Assembly: GCA_030704615.1 (NCBI GenBank)
Contig: CM060732.1
Span: 11,036,001-11,100,000 of the forward strand
Direction of reading: 5' to 3'
DNA: 64,000 nt
Source of the DNA: Takakia lepidozioides
Lineage: Eukaryota; Streptophyta; Takakiopsida; Takakiales; Takakiaceae
The translations under genes and the position numbers were made by a program. The notes beneath the pieces were generated by a model, which had not been told where the DNA came from, made no database searches, and was given only the letters and a program-made list of their open reading frames with translations. Below are positions 1 to 13,820 of the stretch, one piece after another; the stretch's first letter is position 1; the number at the start of each line of letters is the position of its first letter.

Positions 1-154
1 GTTTGAATGGAAGCAAAGTGTTATCAGTGCGCTTTATCCGACAAGAAACGTTTTAGTTGACACACGGCTTTTCATATCAGAGTCCTTGCAATTCAAATTC
101 TGCCACAGAATGTGGATTTCACTATCCGTATACGAGTGGCATTCCTGAAACGTG

Positions 155-1901
155 TCATGTACGCTGGGTGATTTGAGTAACGTTTGAAGACGTGCTATGC
201 TGAAGCCGGTGAGGCTTTAACCCACAATTTTTCTCAACTGCATCGAGAATTGGCTTTCCTCCTGGGTGCAGTGCCCAGCCCACTGAATGGTAGTCCAAAT
301 CACTGCCTTCCAGAAGGTCAGTGACAAAAGGTCCTGCATGTTCACCGACAAGCTTCGGGACACTCTTTTCTATGTTAGCATCAAGCCCAGATTGAGTGAT
401 GAGGGCTGTGATGCACATGACAGAGTCAGGAATGACCAATGACGTGCACCGATGGATCTCAAATAGGGGTCTTTCATTTTTTGTTGGTTGGCCAATCACC
501 ACAGCACCTGCTCCGTCACCAAAGATCGTCGCTGTTACTACGTTGTTCAGACGAGTGTATTCTGGATCAATGTTCTGGATTTGGCAGGAGTTCATTTCAA
601 TACAAACAACTAGAATTCGGTTGGCTGGATTTCCCTGCGCAATCTCACAGGCTGTCCGCAGGCCAACCATGCCTGCATGGCAGCCCAAGAACGACACCGA
701 GTGGTGTTTGGTGGTTTTGGGAAGGTTGAGTGCTTTGAGGAGCCGCATGTCGACAGCCGGTAGCAGCATGCCAGTGGTAGAGAAGGTGATCAAGTGGGTG
801 ATATCAGCTCTATCGCCTCCCCACTCTGCTAAAGCTCGCGTTGCAGCCAGCTCCGCAATGCGCATCCCCTCTGGCGCAAATAAAGAAAATCGGTCATTCA
901 ATGATGCCTCCCCAAATGTATAGATGTTTGGGTACTTTTGAATGTCGGAAGAGGTCAGTCCTGAATACTTCCTTGTTATGCCAGAGATCTTGCCTGCACA
1001 TCAAATTGCCAATCCAAAGTTCAAAGCGTGAGGATTACCTGTGCCTTCTATATGCAGTGCAGGACTATACAGTGTGACATTGTCCAGCAAGCATTATACC
1101 ATAATATAATGAACAAGTTCCTGAGAACAGATTCAACAAGGGAAATGATCACTAACATGAACAAAATTATGACTATGACATCATAGTTCCTACAGCACAC
1201 AAGCTCAATACTATCAAGAAGCTACTGGGTCCAGCTTCGTGATTCTTCTCGGAAATGGGTTCTACTCTCGTCAGACTGTACATTTGTACAGGTGCTTTGC
1301 CCAATGAACCTGCTTGCTCATCTGAAGTCAATATCAATTGAAGTACATATCCTGGAAAAATGAAGTAAATAAACCCTCCACCTTGCTAATGTGGAGGAAT
1401 TCATGAACACTACAAATCGTTAGAAGAAAAATTCTGGAGGTTTGGCTACTTGATATGGACCAGATCGAGTAGAATGTTCCACAGATACTGACATATGCGC
1501 TCTATGAAGTATTGAGCTTCTGGGGGGATTTTGAATTGTTCAACTTTGAAAAGCTGAGAAAAGTCTTTCATCTCGAAGAGGTGGTCGGGGTTGGCTGTTG
1601 CCAGTCCCAGAATACAGGGCCATCTTGGTTCCGCCCTCTCTGAAATTGCAACCTCAGACGAAACCGCGTAGTGTGCAGAGATCTCCCCTGCAGCGCCGTC
1701 ACTATTTTTCCTGTTGATATCTGCTAGAGCATCTGTTGATTCAGTTTCAATTGTCGAAAAATCGCGGTGTCCATAATCATTCGAGTTGGACAACAGCTTC
1801 TGACCTTCTGTCGGATTCACTTCTGAAGATCCAATCCCGCGTGCATGCCCACTAATGGCACTGACCTGCTTCAAGGGCTCTAATGTAGCAGCATCCGTCA
1901 T
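155..1901 (-). CDS. Type III polyketide synthase (chalcone synthase superfamily), C-terminus missing
   Basis: Two exons, 1901-1493 and 993-155. The donor GTCAGT (1492) and the acceptor TGTGCAG (994) split a Cys codon as T^GC, the conserved intron position of plant type III PKS genes. Exon 1 holds the N-terminal strand [11 protein letters not shown]. Exon 2 holds FLGCHAGM with the catalytic Cys, the [10 protein letters not shown] motif and [15 protein letters not shown] with the catalytic His. The CHS context QQGCFAGG is replaced by LGCHAGM, so this is probably not a true chalcone synthase but another ketide or alkylpyrone-type enzyme (inference). The ATG at 1901 gives an extension of about 94 residues before the core; CHS has about 20. 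The frame stops soon after LKPHRLQHS, so the catalytic Asn and the GFGPG loop are absent. A third exon left of the window, or truncation, would explain this. Role in family: iterative malonyl-CoA condensation on an acyl-CoA starter. Confidence 0.85.
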
Positions 1902-2900
1902 CTTGGAGAATACCGATGCACCTGCAGAGAACAAGCTGTCCAGAAACGCAGCTTCCAAACTGCAGTGCACTACTCATACTGCAGGCGTTCCTCGTGGGCT
2001 CTCTTATTCATCAGGGAGCTGTGCAGCAGCCCATGCCCGACGCAGCTGAAGTTGCGTGCCACTGTGTAGTGTACTAGAGATGGTGCATCAGCTCGGTCAT
2101 GGTTCCAGTACTACTGTACACTCTACCGCCTGATATCGTAGTACCGAGCACCGACTGAGAACCACAACGAGGCCGTCGCAGGGGGAGACAGTACTGCGCA
2201 ATTCACACGGGTCTTACGTAGCACCGTTGGTCAGATCGAACTGTGACTTCCCTTTGGGAGTCTCCCAAGAGACTGGGTACCACCTTAATGCACTTCGGAT
2301 TGGCTATAGACCACAAACAGCCAGTAGAAAAGCCTACTTGACTACACCATGGCATAACCAGCCACATTCCATTGTCCATGAAAAATATTCATGGTCAACT
2401 TCTGCATTAGGGCTCCCAATTTGGAGGGCATCTTGATGAGATTGCAGGAAATACATGTGGGCTGAATATTTGCAGTGGGGGATCCCCACATGCGATCTCC
2501 ACAGTTCTCCACAGTCCCGATTGTGAGCTGAGGCAGGTTAGGGTCCCAAGAGGTGTCCCACATGTTGTCCTGCGCCACTGTAAGTTTACATTGGCACGCA
2601 TGACTGACCTGAGTTACATGCCTTCCCCAATTCAATTCAATGGGCCCTCGGTGAGATCGACCCATGATGGTAAGCACACATCTTGTACCAACAAGTGACA
2701 GTCTTTGCAGAGGAGTTTATTTTCTTGCTGATGCAGACCAACCGCTGCCGGTAAACTGACAATCTCCATACTCACCAAGGCGCTCCATCTATGCTAGTGC
2801 TAAATAGATAGTAGTTGTTACTTAATTAGGACAAGCTTTTATATTAAAGGTGCATCTTCAGTTTTTCTCGGCCGGGCATGACGGCATGACTATATTGACA
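1902..2900. other. Intergenic, probable PKS promoter side
   Basis: No convincing exon or RNA gene seen on either strand. The part next to 1902-2200 would be the 5' flank of the PKS gene; I could not pick a clear TATA box or transcription start. Confidence 0.3.
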
Positions 2901-3435
2901 TTATTCGACCACGCTCTGCAAATTGGTTTTGATGTCCGTGTGTGACATCCAGTGACAGCCGCAGTACACCAATTCAGTTGGAGCAAATGTCTCTAACAAC
3001 ACAAAGGCTTGCAGTGTGTACATCTGCAGTATGTAGCCATGAGGACCTAAGAATAAAAAGGTTACACATGAAATGAGTCTGTACAACTTGCCTTACAGGT
3101 TCAATGAAACATGACATAGTGGTACTCATACCTTCACGTATGCCGTAGATTCTGAGCTCCAATGTTACCAATCTCGTGTACCGGATGGGTACTGACAGTA
3201 AGGCCACTTTCTGTTCTGCATCCCAGATGCTTCATTGGATATGTTCATGCTCGATAAACTTGCCTCCAAAGGCAGATGGTCCCAATCCATCAGAGATTGC
3301 TCTGTTCAGAAGATCAGTTGCTGCTGAGCAGGAATGAAGCTCCTTCTCAGTAAAAGGTAGGCATGAATGGGAACCACAAGCCCAACAGCAAGTTGAGCAT
3401 AGTGCAGAGAATGTGTGAAGCACACTGAAGACCAC
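2901..3435 (-). CDS. Unidentified gene, 3'-terminal exons
   Basis: I do not recognise the family. Two stretches splice cleanly. One open stretch contains KVALLSVPIRYTRLVTLEL and ends at 3132 before a GTATGA donor in phase 1. The next exon starts at 3046 after a TTCTTAG acceptor, also in phase, and reads GPHGYILQMYTLQAFVLLE before a TAA stop at 2901. Upstream in the same frame (3435-3232) is LGPSAFGGKFIEHEHIQ, separated by one TGA, so either a short intron lies near 3200 or the gene is broken. It lies between the PKS and WAP genes on the same strand and could be a third gene or a remnant. Confidence 0.3.
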
Positions 3436-3875
3436 AGAGGGTGAGGGTTGATAATGAGACCCAGCCGTCGTGATTGGTGTTGTTGATCTAGCCAGGGAGG
3501 AGGACGAGAGTCCCTAATGATTTGAAGTGCTGGACCAGTGGGCGAGTTGAAAACATTTTCACATTTCTGAATGCAAGTGACTTGGTTTGTTCAGTTACAA
3601 GTACAGGACTCCAACTGTAAGCTGAACATGTAATTGTACCTGCTCAAACACATCTGTAAATCTAAATGATTTTGTCAAAACAAGCCCACTCTGCCTATAG
3701 ACAGGTCATACCCCGGAAGAAAACTATTAGCGATTCACCCAGGGTCAACAAGATGAAATGAACAAAGATGTACAAAAGAGAGGGTCATCTATTTGACCCT
3801 CCATAACTGTGAATTGCAATATACACTTGGAAGACAGCAACTGTACATGGCTTTGCCTCAACAAAAAGTTTGGAG

Positions 3876-6800
3876 TCAATGTAAGGTAGGCAGCATTGCA
3901 CGCTGAGTAAGTTCATGACTTACAAGTTGAACAACCTCTGCTATCTGCAACCTCCCCCCAAAGTATAAACCACAGTTTGAAGAAAGCATTGAAAGAGAGG
4001 GAATTGAAAGCTGTTTGGCTTGGGACATTCCACATTTGACCAAGAACAAGAAAGAGCAATCAGTGACTTTTCCCTTTAGATTTAAGAATGACAGCTTGGC
4101 AGAACACGTGGGTCTCCTGATACTAGACATATTTTGAAGGAACTAGAGTAACTGTCAAAGCAATCATAACCCAAGGTAAGCCAGCAAAAGGCACTAAGTG
4201 CATAAACGACATTGACATTAACATTACAATAAAGCATATGGCACTCACCCAAAAGAGAGAAAAAAGAACATATCTGTGGGGTGCCCACATGGGCTGAGAG
4301 AAAGAGAAAGTAAGAACTTTGCAACAACCACAGGGGTCCACCAGAGAAGGAAAGCAATTTGTTGCATCCCTGGGATGGCCAGAGAGAGAGAAGGTGCCCA
4401 TAAGACGACGTTTGCCATAGCCTTTGTGGCCATCGACCCACGCTCAGTTTGGGCAGAACAAGAGGGAACAGGCACTACTTTGTAGAGATAGAGAGAGAGA
4501 GTTTACCCCAGGATAATGCTGAAGGACTGGTGTATAGCGGTGCAAAACAGTATGCAGGTTCTCCAGCAAAGTCACAAGTGAATCGACTTCGTCCCCAAGC
4601 AGATCGACCTGCCACAGACAGATTCTTTTAAACTAATCGCAAACAACCACAAGGGCTATCTGCCCAGAGAGCAGATGCAGAGTCACTGCCCTTGATAAGG
4701 GCTTGCTCTAGACTTGTGACTGGCTTTGAAGATGAAGGAACCCGGATCTAAAGATTTACTTAAAAAAAGGCCTCACCAGAGCACTACTTGGATTAAAAAC
4801 CTACTCTCACATTAAAACTGCCCCAAACACCCAAACTAGTCATTGTCATCCACCCTCAACATCATGTCGTAAATTTTGACCAACTTTCACTACATAGTTC
4901 AAACGTACTAGGAAACAAAAAAGAGCACATGCTTGTACAGGAAATTATAGCTCATAGTTATGCATACCTCTTCCTCTGCTTTTTGAAGATTTTGAGCACT
5001 CTGGACATTCTCTGACTGGTTCAAAAGCAGCCTGGTGAAAAATTGGTGCAACTGTGTAACTAGTATCTGCAATCCGTTCAACCTGCAAATGCACATGGCT
5101 GAGCAACTGATGGATGCATCATGCAAGAGATCATCTGGATGTCCTACATTTCTATTCCAAGACATCCACAACCATTAGGAAAATTCAGGTGGAACTAAGG
5201 TGTCGATGCACAACCACAGCCGACCAGCCTTTCTATCTGGTGTTCAGCTGCAAGCAAAATCTGCTATCTATCCCAGCTCACCTCGAACTTTCCCGGTGAA
5301 CGCGCTCACAAAGCTCACGCTCAACTTTCTGCGAAGCTTGCACTACTTGTTCAATTTTCTCTGCCAATTCCCTCTCCAAGTGCCTCCATCTTTCTGATTT
5401 CTCTGGTAATGTCGGGCTCTCAGCCTTCATTTCTTGCACCTCAGTTTCATAAGAAGCTGTAAGGAAAAAAAACGCCAATATTAGATCCTCTAATGCAGGT
5501 TGGTCAGCTCCGCATCAACTTTAATCACCTTTTGAGTATTTCCAGCTATCTTTTGTTCTGTGTGATAAACACTTCAAGGAATACAGTCGAGTTTGATCTT
5601 CAAACACCATGTTGAAGGATGAATAACCCTATAATATGTAATTCACCCACCTTTCGTTGCCTTCTCTTCAAGTTCCTTGTGTGTCTGACTGAGAGCACCC
5701 TCCATCTCCTTGAATGTCCTCTGAAAGTCTGCTGTCAACCTCTCTGTGTCTTTCTTGTGGGTGAGATCCATATGATTACGAGCACGTTCCAAAGTAGCCA
5801 CCATCACTCCCAATTGACGTCGTTCGTTCGTTAAGGCAGTGACTTCATTCTCCACTCGAATCTGCTCGATTTTGTGGGCAGCAACCATTTTCTTCAGTTT
5901 GTCTCGTTCAAATGCGTGAACAGCAACCATTTCCTCCAATCGACTCTGTTCTGCTGCAAGCCTTTTCTCTAGTCCAGGAACCCTTTCCTCCAGCCAACTC
6001 CGTTCCCCTTCAAGTCTGGTAACCTTCCTTGCAACTGCTTCCTCCAGATCATGTCGGTCGATCTGCAGCGCGGTGACCTTAGCCTCCAACTGCTTCTGTT
6101 CCAATTCATGGACATTAACTACTTCCTCTAGCCCAGTAACTCTAGACTTCAGCCATTCCCTTTCCACCTCAAGCTCTGAAATCACACTCTTCAAACCCTC
6201 GCTAACAGTCTTTTCCTCAGATGCCTGGGTAAGCTCTTTAGCCAGGTTGATAGGATCCAAGTCCCTTTGAGAGGTAGTAGCCAGCATTTCTTCCATTCCT
6301 CCGTCATACCCGTCAACAACTTCCTCTGACCTAGAAATTTTAGATTGCAAACTCATCTGTTCTGCTTCCAGCCCCGAAATCATGATCTCTGTGTTACCAG
6401 ATGCCTGTGTAACATCCTCTGCCAGTTGCCCGACCTGAAGGTCCCTTTGAGAAATAGTACCCAGCAATTCCTCTTTTTGCCTTTCATAGTCGCGGACCAC
6501 TCTCTCCAGCCCAGAAACTTTATATTCCAAGCGTTCCACTGCATGCTCTGTAACAGTATTCTTCATACTCTCCAAAACTGTCTGTTCTTCAGATGCCTGA
6601 GCAAGCTCATCTAAAAGTTGCCTTAGATGAAGGTCCTTCTGGGAAATGGTCCCCAGCAATCCCTCCTTTTCCTTTTGCCAATCCTCCCTCGACACAGTAA
6701 TCAATTCCGCATCCTCACCACTTATACTCTCCGAAGCACCAGATCCTTTTCTTGCCATCCCTTGAATTACGAGGTCCAGTTGTTGCTTGAAGTCCCGCAA

Positions 6801-9800
6801 TTCTCGTTTGAGACCAGCCACTTCATGCTCTCTTATTTGGTCGGTCTCCCCCTTTATCTTGTCAGATTCCTTCAAAAACTCGCGCTTGAGTCTGTACACT
6901 TCATCCGCATGCATTCCCAACAGCTGCTCTTTCTCTCTCCGCAACTCCAATACTTCTCTCTTTAAGGACGAGACTACCTGCTGACAACTCAACAGCATTA
7001 GGCATCCTTTCTCTTATCATACTCCTACCTTCCCTCCTCATACTGGTTTGGCTGCAAAGGGTACGAACACAAACTGTTATCATCTCTATTGAAGGAGTCA
7101 AAATTGTGATCGATCTACCCATAGTAGCCAGACCAAATCACTCATGCAAGGGGTGGTTCTCCCCCATCAAGCACCTTCCTGAAAAGGCCATGGACGTTTA
7201 GGGCTTCATGTGCCACCTACCTTTCTGTCTCTTTCGCTGCATGTTCAATCGAGTGGTTTCTTTGGAAAGAAGAGTTTGTGCAAGGGAGCACAGGGTGCAA
7301 TATGTGCTAATGGCTGCATCAAATAACATTCTTTGCTTATATGATTCTTCAAGTACCATTACTAACAAGACATAAAGGAGGTTGGTGGATTCACCACAGA
7401 GAAGTTTCAGACGGTGATGCTACAGTAGCTTTGAAAAGGCCTTTCTGCAATGGCCACTATCAAGGATCCTTCATAACAAATTCGATATCTACTAACAAAA
7501 TTGTTAGGATTTTAAATGTAACTTTAATTCAATGTAAGTTAACTTTCAAACCAGCTTTCTGTACTGAAGAACAGTACCTCTCTGCTCCTCCTTGAACTAA
7601 AATTCTTTGATGGCGAGTCACCTATGTCTACCATGAAACCCTCCACAGCAGCTTGATTGTCTCGCCTAATAACCACTAGGACCGGATCAGTCACTGTCAT
7701 GGGGCCAGGACCATCAATTTGATCAACAAGCTTCTTTCCCTTTGCTTCTGCCTTCTTCAGGGCAGCCTTGTAACCCTCCAGCTCTGCTTCCAGCAGCAGC
7801 AATTTGTCTGCATTAGCAGATCTTTCCTTCTCTATTAGACCTGATCCTGAAATTTGCACAGGCACTTCTTTCCTACCTTCTCTCTCTTCTTCACTTTCTT
7901 TACCAGCTCTCCAACCCTCAAGCTCCTGCCGCAAATGAAGAATTTCATGTTGAAGAGAACACCAATCCTCTTCAAGCCCAGTTTGTGTACTCACCTCCAC
8001 AACACCTAACTTCTCCTCACTCCCTACCTCCGTCACCTCACCAGGCCTCAATCTCTCAATGTCTTGATGTAAACATACGATCTCCTCTTTTGCTGCACGC
8101 CTCTCATTGAGGAACTGGGCTTCTGCCTGACAACTGGCCTCCCTCATAACTAACAAAATGATATTGTTTTCAACCTTGTGCCTCCATTTGCCACCTTCAA
8201 TCTGCTCTTCCAGTTCAGCAACATGCCCCTCCATCATTCTTAATTTCTCTTCAAGACCACCTCTGAGGGCATGCATTCCTGATTCCAAATCAACACATTT
8301 GGCATTAAGATCTACAGCACTCATCTCTTCTGCATGAAGAGCTCTTGTTGCCACCTCTATCTCAGCCTTGGCCTCATCAAGACTCTGACGTAAACTATTG
8401 CTTTGAGCCTTCAATGAATCACAATCTACGTCACTTTGATGTAAGGCAGTGCACGGGGCTTCAATTTCGTTGTCACTTCTGAAGAGAGCTGCCTTGGTTT
8501 TTTCCTTTAGTTGAAGATCACCAGTGATGGCCTCCATGTCGCTACAGCTATCCTCAAGGCAGCGGCGCAGAGTACTCATCTCTGTGATCATGGCATCCTT
8601 CTCCAGCCTGCTTTCATGCACAACATCTCTAAGGGCTTCAATCTCCCTGCTGCTTGCCTCAGCACCTGCCTCTATTTCCCTACTTAGTGTACATAGTTGA
8701 GTATATTTCCTTCCCATCTCAACACTTTTGTCTTCAAGAATCTTGCATAATATCTCCCACTCCATCTGCTGCCGCCGACATTGCCCCTGAAGCTTCTCCT
8801 CAAAGCAGAGCTCTGTGATCAAATAGGCTTATCAGTCTTCCAGATGCAGAAACATTCGATGTGGACAACCAGAAAATTCAAACAATAGAACACTGACCGG
8901 AGGTGGACCCAGCTATAAAACAACCTCAGTATCTGCAGCAGACAGAGTCTATCTAATCCTCTATTTTTCTCTCTCCCAGGTCCATCCATCTTTTACCTCT
9001 GCCCCTTCCTAGATTGGCCGAATCCCAATCTACACGTGTATTGACACAGGATGTCTTATATGTATGGATTGAAAAAACTCACGCAATGTATGTTTGGATC
9101 TCTGTAGCTCCTCCACCTGTGTAATCATACCATGCAGTCTGCTACGCTCTTGCTCCAGAGTCTCTCTTAGCTGGCCTTCCTGAGATCTGAACTCTGCTTG
9201 CAGTTTCAAAATATCCTGTCTCTTCAGAACATTGCTGGAGTTCAAGGCTGAGGCCTTAGACTCCAGTGCTTCCTGCAACTCCTGCTTCTGCTCAGCCTGC
9301 ACAGTATTACAGTCCAAAATACAATTGAGATGATTCATATAAAGCCCTGAGACTTGTCCCACTGCACACTGGCTAGATTCCCGATACATTCAAAGTATAA
9401 TAAAGCCAAGTAACAAGAAATAACTTAGAAAGGAAAGTCACTGAATAGAGTATGAAGTCACAAAAACATGATATCGGTGCATTCTTCTGAACATTCACTC
9501 TTTGGCGTTTCATCACTGAGTATTCTGCAAGAGATACTATCCAACACAATTCATAAGGTAGAGAAGAGCATCTTTACATCCTTCAGCACGATTTCATATT
9601 TTAGCCGAACGAGATCTTCGGACCAATCGCCTGCTTGTCCTTCTGCAACCCCAAGAAAGATGAACTTCTCCATCTTATGTTCCCATCTCACCAACTCAAG
9701 CTCCTCCTCCAACTTCTGACACTCCTCGCCTTTCTTGTTCAGCCTGCCTTCTGATTCTCCCTATCACAAAAATACAAAGACTGAGAATAATTCAACTAGA

Positions 9801-12800
9801 CCTGTTATGGCTTCAAGTATAGTCCTTGACTATGGAATTTACACAACAATTCATCGCACAAGCTACTGCTGCATCCCTTTACAAAAACCGAAACTGGACA
9901 GGTGCGATCTTTGAAGGAGCATCACACTGGAATCTGCAGCTTTACAAGCCTTGAATCACAGGAATCAAAAAGGAAAAAAGCTACCCTCAGATCATCCATT
10001 TGACTCTGTAGATCGCAAAAATCTGCTTTGGATTTTTCTGAACATGATGATGCCTCTCGCAAGGCATTTCTGCAATTTGTGATTTCCCTTTGGCAGCTCT
10101 CAATCTCCTCCGTCAATTGGTCTACAAAACTGGAGAGCACTGTGTTCTCAGCCCTTAGGCTGTCAGCATCCCCCCTGCTTTCCTGTAGCAATAGCTTATT
10201 ATTCTGTAGCTCTTTCTGACTTGACGCTAACCAGCCTTCATTGTCAGCCAGTTTTGTGCACACCCGACACACCTGTTTCACCAGGCTCTCAAATGTACAT
10301 TCAAAGTAGGCAGTAATCAGGTCAATTTCAACTCCCCCTCTCCAAACTTCCTCCCCCATTTCTGATCTGCAGCTCATTAGATCCATATGTTGCTGCTGCA
10401 CTTTGTGATTCATCTCACTCATCCCAGTCAAAAGACAAGCAATGTGGTCCTCAGCCTTCTTCAATAACCCGGACCTGCAGAAAAAAAGCCACACATTTGC
10501 TAGATCAGCTGTACTTTCTGTTTATCCCACCCATCCAGGTTAAGAAGGCGAGCAGTAAAGTCTCAAACTTCAGTAAACAAGGAGGACCATGGAAAAAAAA
10601 AATTGTGCCTACCTACATAGCTTGTAGACTGATAAGAAAGAACACAGGAAAACACCCCATCAACTTGGTAGTACCTTCTAACCAGAAGCTCTTTCTGATC
10701 ATGCAAGCATTGCTGCTGCGATGTACTCACTGCCTCCAGGTCTCTTAGCTTCTGTTCAAGAACCGGATTTGAGGTTAACATATCCAATAAGCCTATGTTC
10801 TTCTTCTCCTTGAAGTCTACCAGGAACTGCTGCCCAGTCTGCACATCCAAGTCACTCCCCAACTTCGTAACGTTTGTGGAAACTACCAGAGAGAAGTACC
10901 CAGCCTTCTCATCTGGCTCAGACTCCAACCCTACAACATCAAAGCCTTGTGGGGGAGGGCAATTTGCCAGATTGTCTGCATTGCCCTCCAAAAGTATGTT
11001 TGTTACTGTATCCTGCCCCTGTCTCTGGTCTTCAATCTCTACATCAGTGCACCAAGCCTCCTCGTCACATTCTTTCAATTGGGGTTCTTTCAATTGGGCA
11101 CTAATACTGCCCATGACCTGCTTCAGATTCTTCTTCCACATTGACGAGGCTTGGCTTTGCTCATTTGCCATTTTGAAAGCATCCCTCTGCTCTTCCACTT
11201 CACTCTCCTTGGCCTCCATTTCAACCATTGTGCTGTGCAGCTGCTCGGCCATTAAGGCTCTCTCAGTGCTCAACTGTGCCATTCGCTGTTTCAAATGTAC
11301 AAGTTCTGGTTGCATGGCTTCAATAATCTCAGCTCTTGATTCAGCATCCTTCACATACCGCTCATTGACAGCCATCAAATCATGAGTTTGCCTCAAACCA
11401 CTGTCAAGGGAACTCTCCAGTAGGGGAATCTCCTTATGACAGGGACTAACCTCATCTTGCAATTCCTCCTGTTCTGAAAAGTATTCTGTCAACTGAGTTT
11501 CCCTTTCCCTGGATTCTCCATGAAAAATCTGCAAGTCAAGTTCTTCCTTGTTTGTCCTTCTCTGTGACTCTCCTATCAACGAAGCAATCTCTGTCGCCTC
11601 TGCTTCCCACAAATACTTCACCTGCTAGTCCATCAAAACCACTCTTACATTTTCTGCGTACCAGCTACCTTAGAGAGCTTACTCTCTTTATCGGCTGCAT
11701 GCAACACACAGTATGTGGGGCTCTAGCAGGTTCCTTCGACCCTGCAATAATTCTATTCAAGCCTGCAGGTGGCCAGTGAGAAACCTGTACCAAGTTGTTG
11801 TCCTTCAAAAAGATTTAAGCAGGAAATGGCCTTTCAAGTCTAAGCAAAACAATGTAAGAATTAATTTCCAGAAAAATATAGATATTGATGGTTTAGAAAG
11901 AGAAATGAAATGAAATGGTGCTTTATAACGTCCGCGGAAAGCTCATAGAGCTTTCAGAAGGATGAATGCATAGGTGGTAGACCTCACAGGAGGTATGGTG
12001 AGCATAGGAACTAATAACAGAAACCAGTAACAAAGGAAGGTTTTTTTAGAGGAAAAAGATTGGTGGGGAGTTCAGGTTTGTTGTGATTTTGTTTGGAAAC
12101 ATCAGAAAATGTTGACCAGTGCTGAATTAGCTGTGTTTACTGCAGGATGGCTCATTTTCATTTTGGGCTTTATTTGTGCAACAATACCTTCAGTTGTACT
12201 GCAGTCTCTAGCTTCACAATTCTTGCATCCTTCTCCTGAAGGCTATCTCTTAGATTGGCAATCTCCGCATCTTTAGCAGCAAGAGCCCTGGCAGCCTCCT
12301 CCTGCAATGCTGTAACCAACCCCTTTGTGACAGCTGCTCCTACCACGGTCTTCACCACATCCCTACACTCCACATCGGCAGATGCAGTCTCATACATCTC
12401 TGTAAATTCATGAAGCCGGACAATAAAACTCTTTTCTGGTTCAGAAAGAACAGGAGAGGGGGTTTCGCTCCAAGGCCCACCCAAGGAATTCAATAAGGAC
12501 GGAGGAGATGGCACTGCATGGCCATTTCCCACTGACGTCTCTTCCTCCACAGCACCCTCCCCCCAGTTGTTGTTGCTTGACATGCTGTATTTCTTCAAGA
12601 TTTCATTTGTGAAGTAAGCCCCAATCTCATCTTCAAGGGAAGAGATATCAGTTGTAGGAGCCAGATTTTCAATTCCCTTCATCATCTCCTTTGCAATAAG
12701 TACTTGTAGGGCGTCTCCATCTTCCCCTTCACTTCCAGAACTTCCTGGCTGTTGGATGCTGTTAAAAATCTTGCTGGTTGCTAAGTCTGGTATCTCATCA

Positions 12801-12876
12801 TCCTCTCCAATACTGCTCCCCTGGGACAGTTGTGGGGACACACCCTCTCGTTTCTTCATTTGAGAGCCCAGAATCC
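3876..12876 (-). CDS. WPP domain-associated protein (WAP)-like long coiled-coil protein
   Basis: Eleven exons join without a phase conflict: 12876-12188, 11621-10675, 10474-9985, 9760-9578, 9296-9083, 8812-7578, 6977-5651, 5456-5282, 5082-4968, 4608-4507, 3944-3876, giving about 1,847 residues. Identity comes from the C-terminus: exon 10 ends QNLQKAEEE, exon 11 reads VDLLGDEVDSLVTLLENL then VLQHYPG, and exon 12 reads IAEVVQLVSHELTQ. Together these match the signature C-terminus of plant WAP proteins. The first exon listed has VVGAAVTKGLVTALQEEAA, matching the family's N-terminal SVIKGMVNAV-type segment. The middle is Glu/Lys/Leu-rich coiled coil. Angiosperm WAPs are, from memory, about half this length and bind the WPP-domain protein MAF1; a cytoskeletal or nuclear-envelope scaffold role is inferred. 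The true start is uncertain: an ATG lies near 12859, but a 5' exon may exist upstream. Confidence 0.88.
4397..4466 (-). repeat. Dispersed repeat copy (shared 3' tail, LINE-like family)
   Basis: On the minus strand this about 70-base segment (TATGGCAAACGTCGTCTTATG core) matches segments at 20913-20991 (+) and 25279-25358 (-). Here it lies in the last intron of the WAP gene. The 20.9-kb copy directly follows sequence shared with the LINE remnant at 34.3 kb, so all three are probably 3' tails of one non-LTR family (inference). Confidence 0.6.
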
Positions 12877-13820
12877 CTATGTAGAGTGTGAATGTAACAT
12901 CAGAAACCACATAATGAGCATCTGTTAGACTCAGGCTGGAACTCCTTGTAAGCAAATGCACAAGTAGCTCTCTCAGAAGGTTTACAACAGCACAAATTCA
13001 AAGCACCAGGCACCACGCACATCTCTTCATTTGATGATTCCCTTCACGCAAGGCATTGTGTGCTTCCTCCAACATCCTTACACCAGAACACGAAATCTGG
13101 TTTTCAGAACTGGGACCTACTTTGTGCTGACATCCTGGGCTCAAGTTGGACTCAACAAATGGAACTGACTATCATCAAGCAGACCTACTTCCCCAATGGT
13201 TTTGATGGAAGCCTCGGTGAAAACCCAAGTATATACACTGTGACCAGAGAAGAAGGGGTGAAGTAGTCCTGAAAGCAAGTTTCCAGGCATATTCAAGTCC
13301 ACTGAAGATACACCCTTGCAGACCAAGTAGCTTAGTCTGTTGCAGGATTGACATACAACGAAGAAGGCAGATTAAAGATAGTTGTCCAATAATAGTAGAG
13401 GGAGAATCTTGCCATCCAATCCACACTCAATGTGTAAAGATGACTACTGCATGTGTAATGTTAGTAGCAAATCCATGACTTGGGTACCAAATCTCAGATT
13501 CCGTGAAAGTGAATTAGTCCAACAGCTACACAATAGATACACAATACCATTTGCATTTAGAAACTCTTTGATCATGTCATGGTGCCACGAAAATGCACAG
13601 GTAGGACACATCTTCTACTGTCAATTTACAGTTCTGGGTTGAATTGGCACTCAGGAGAACTCCCCCACAGCAATCAGAAGTCCAGGCCAGTTACAAGCAA
13701 ACCACTTCCTATGATGCTATAAAATCAACTGTCCCTTAGCTTGATTGTTTGTTAGGATGCAAAACATACTTTTCTCTACTTTTCGTATGCTCAAAAGAAA
13801 CTAGGAAAAAATCTGAGCAC

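Noticed and set aside
396-923. 175-residue ORF opposite the PKS exon
   Set aside because: Antisense shadow of a well-supported exon; no family features.
10795-11385. 196-residue plus-strand ORF, Ser/Cys-rich
   Set aside because: Antisense shadow of the 947-bp WAP exon, whose splice sites and phases are consistent.
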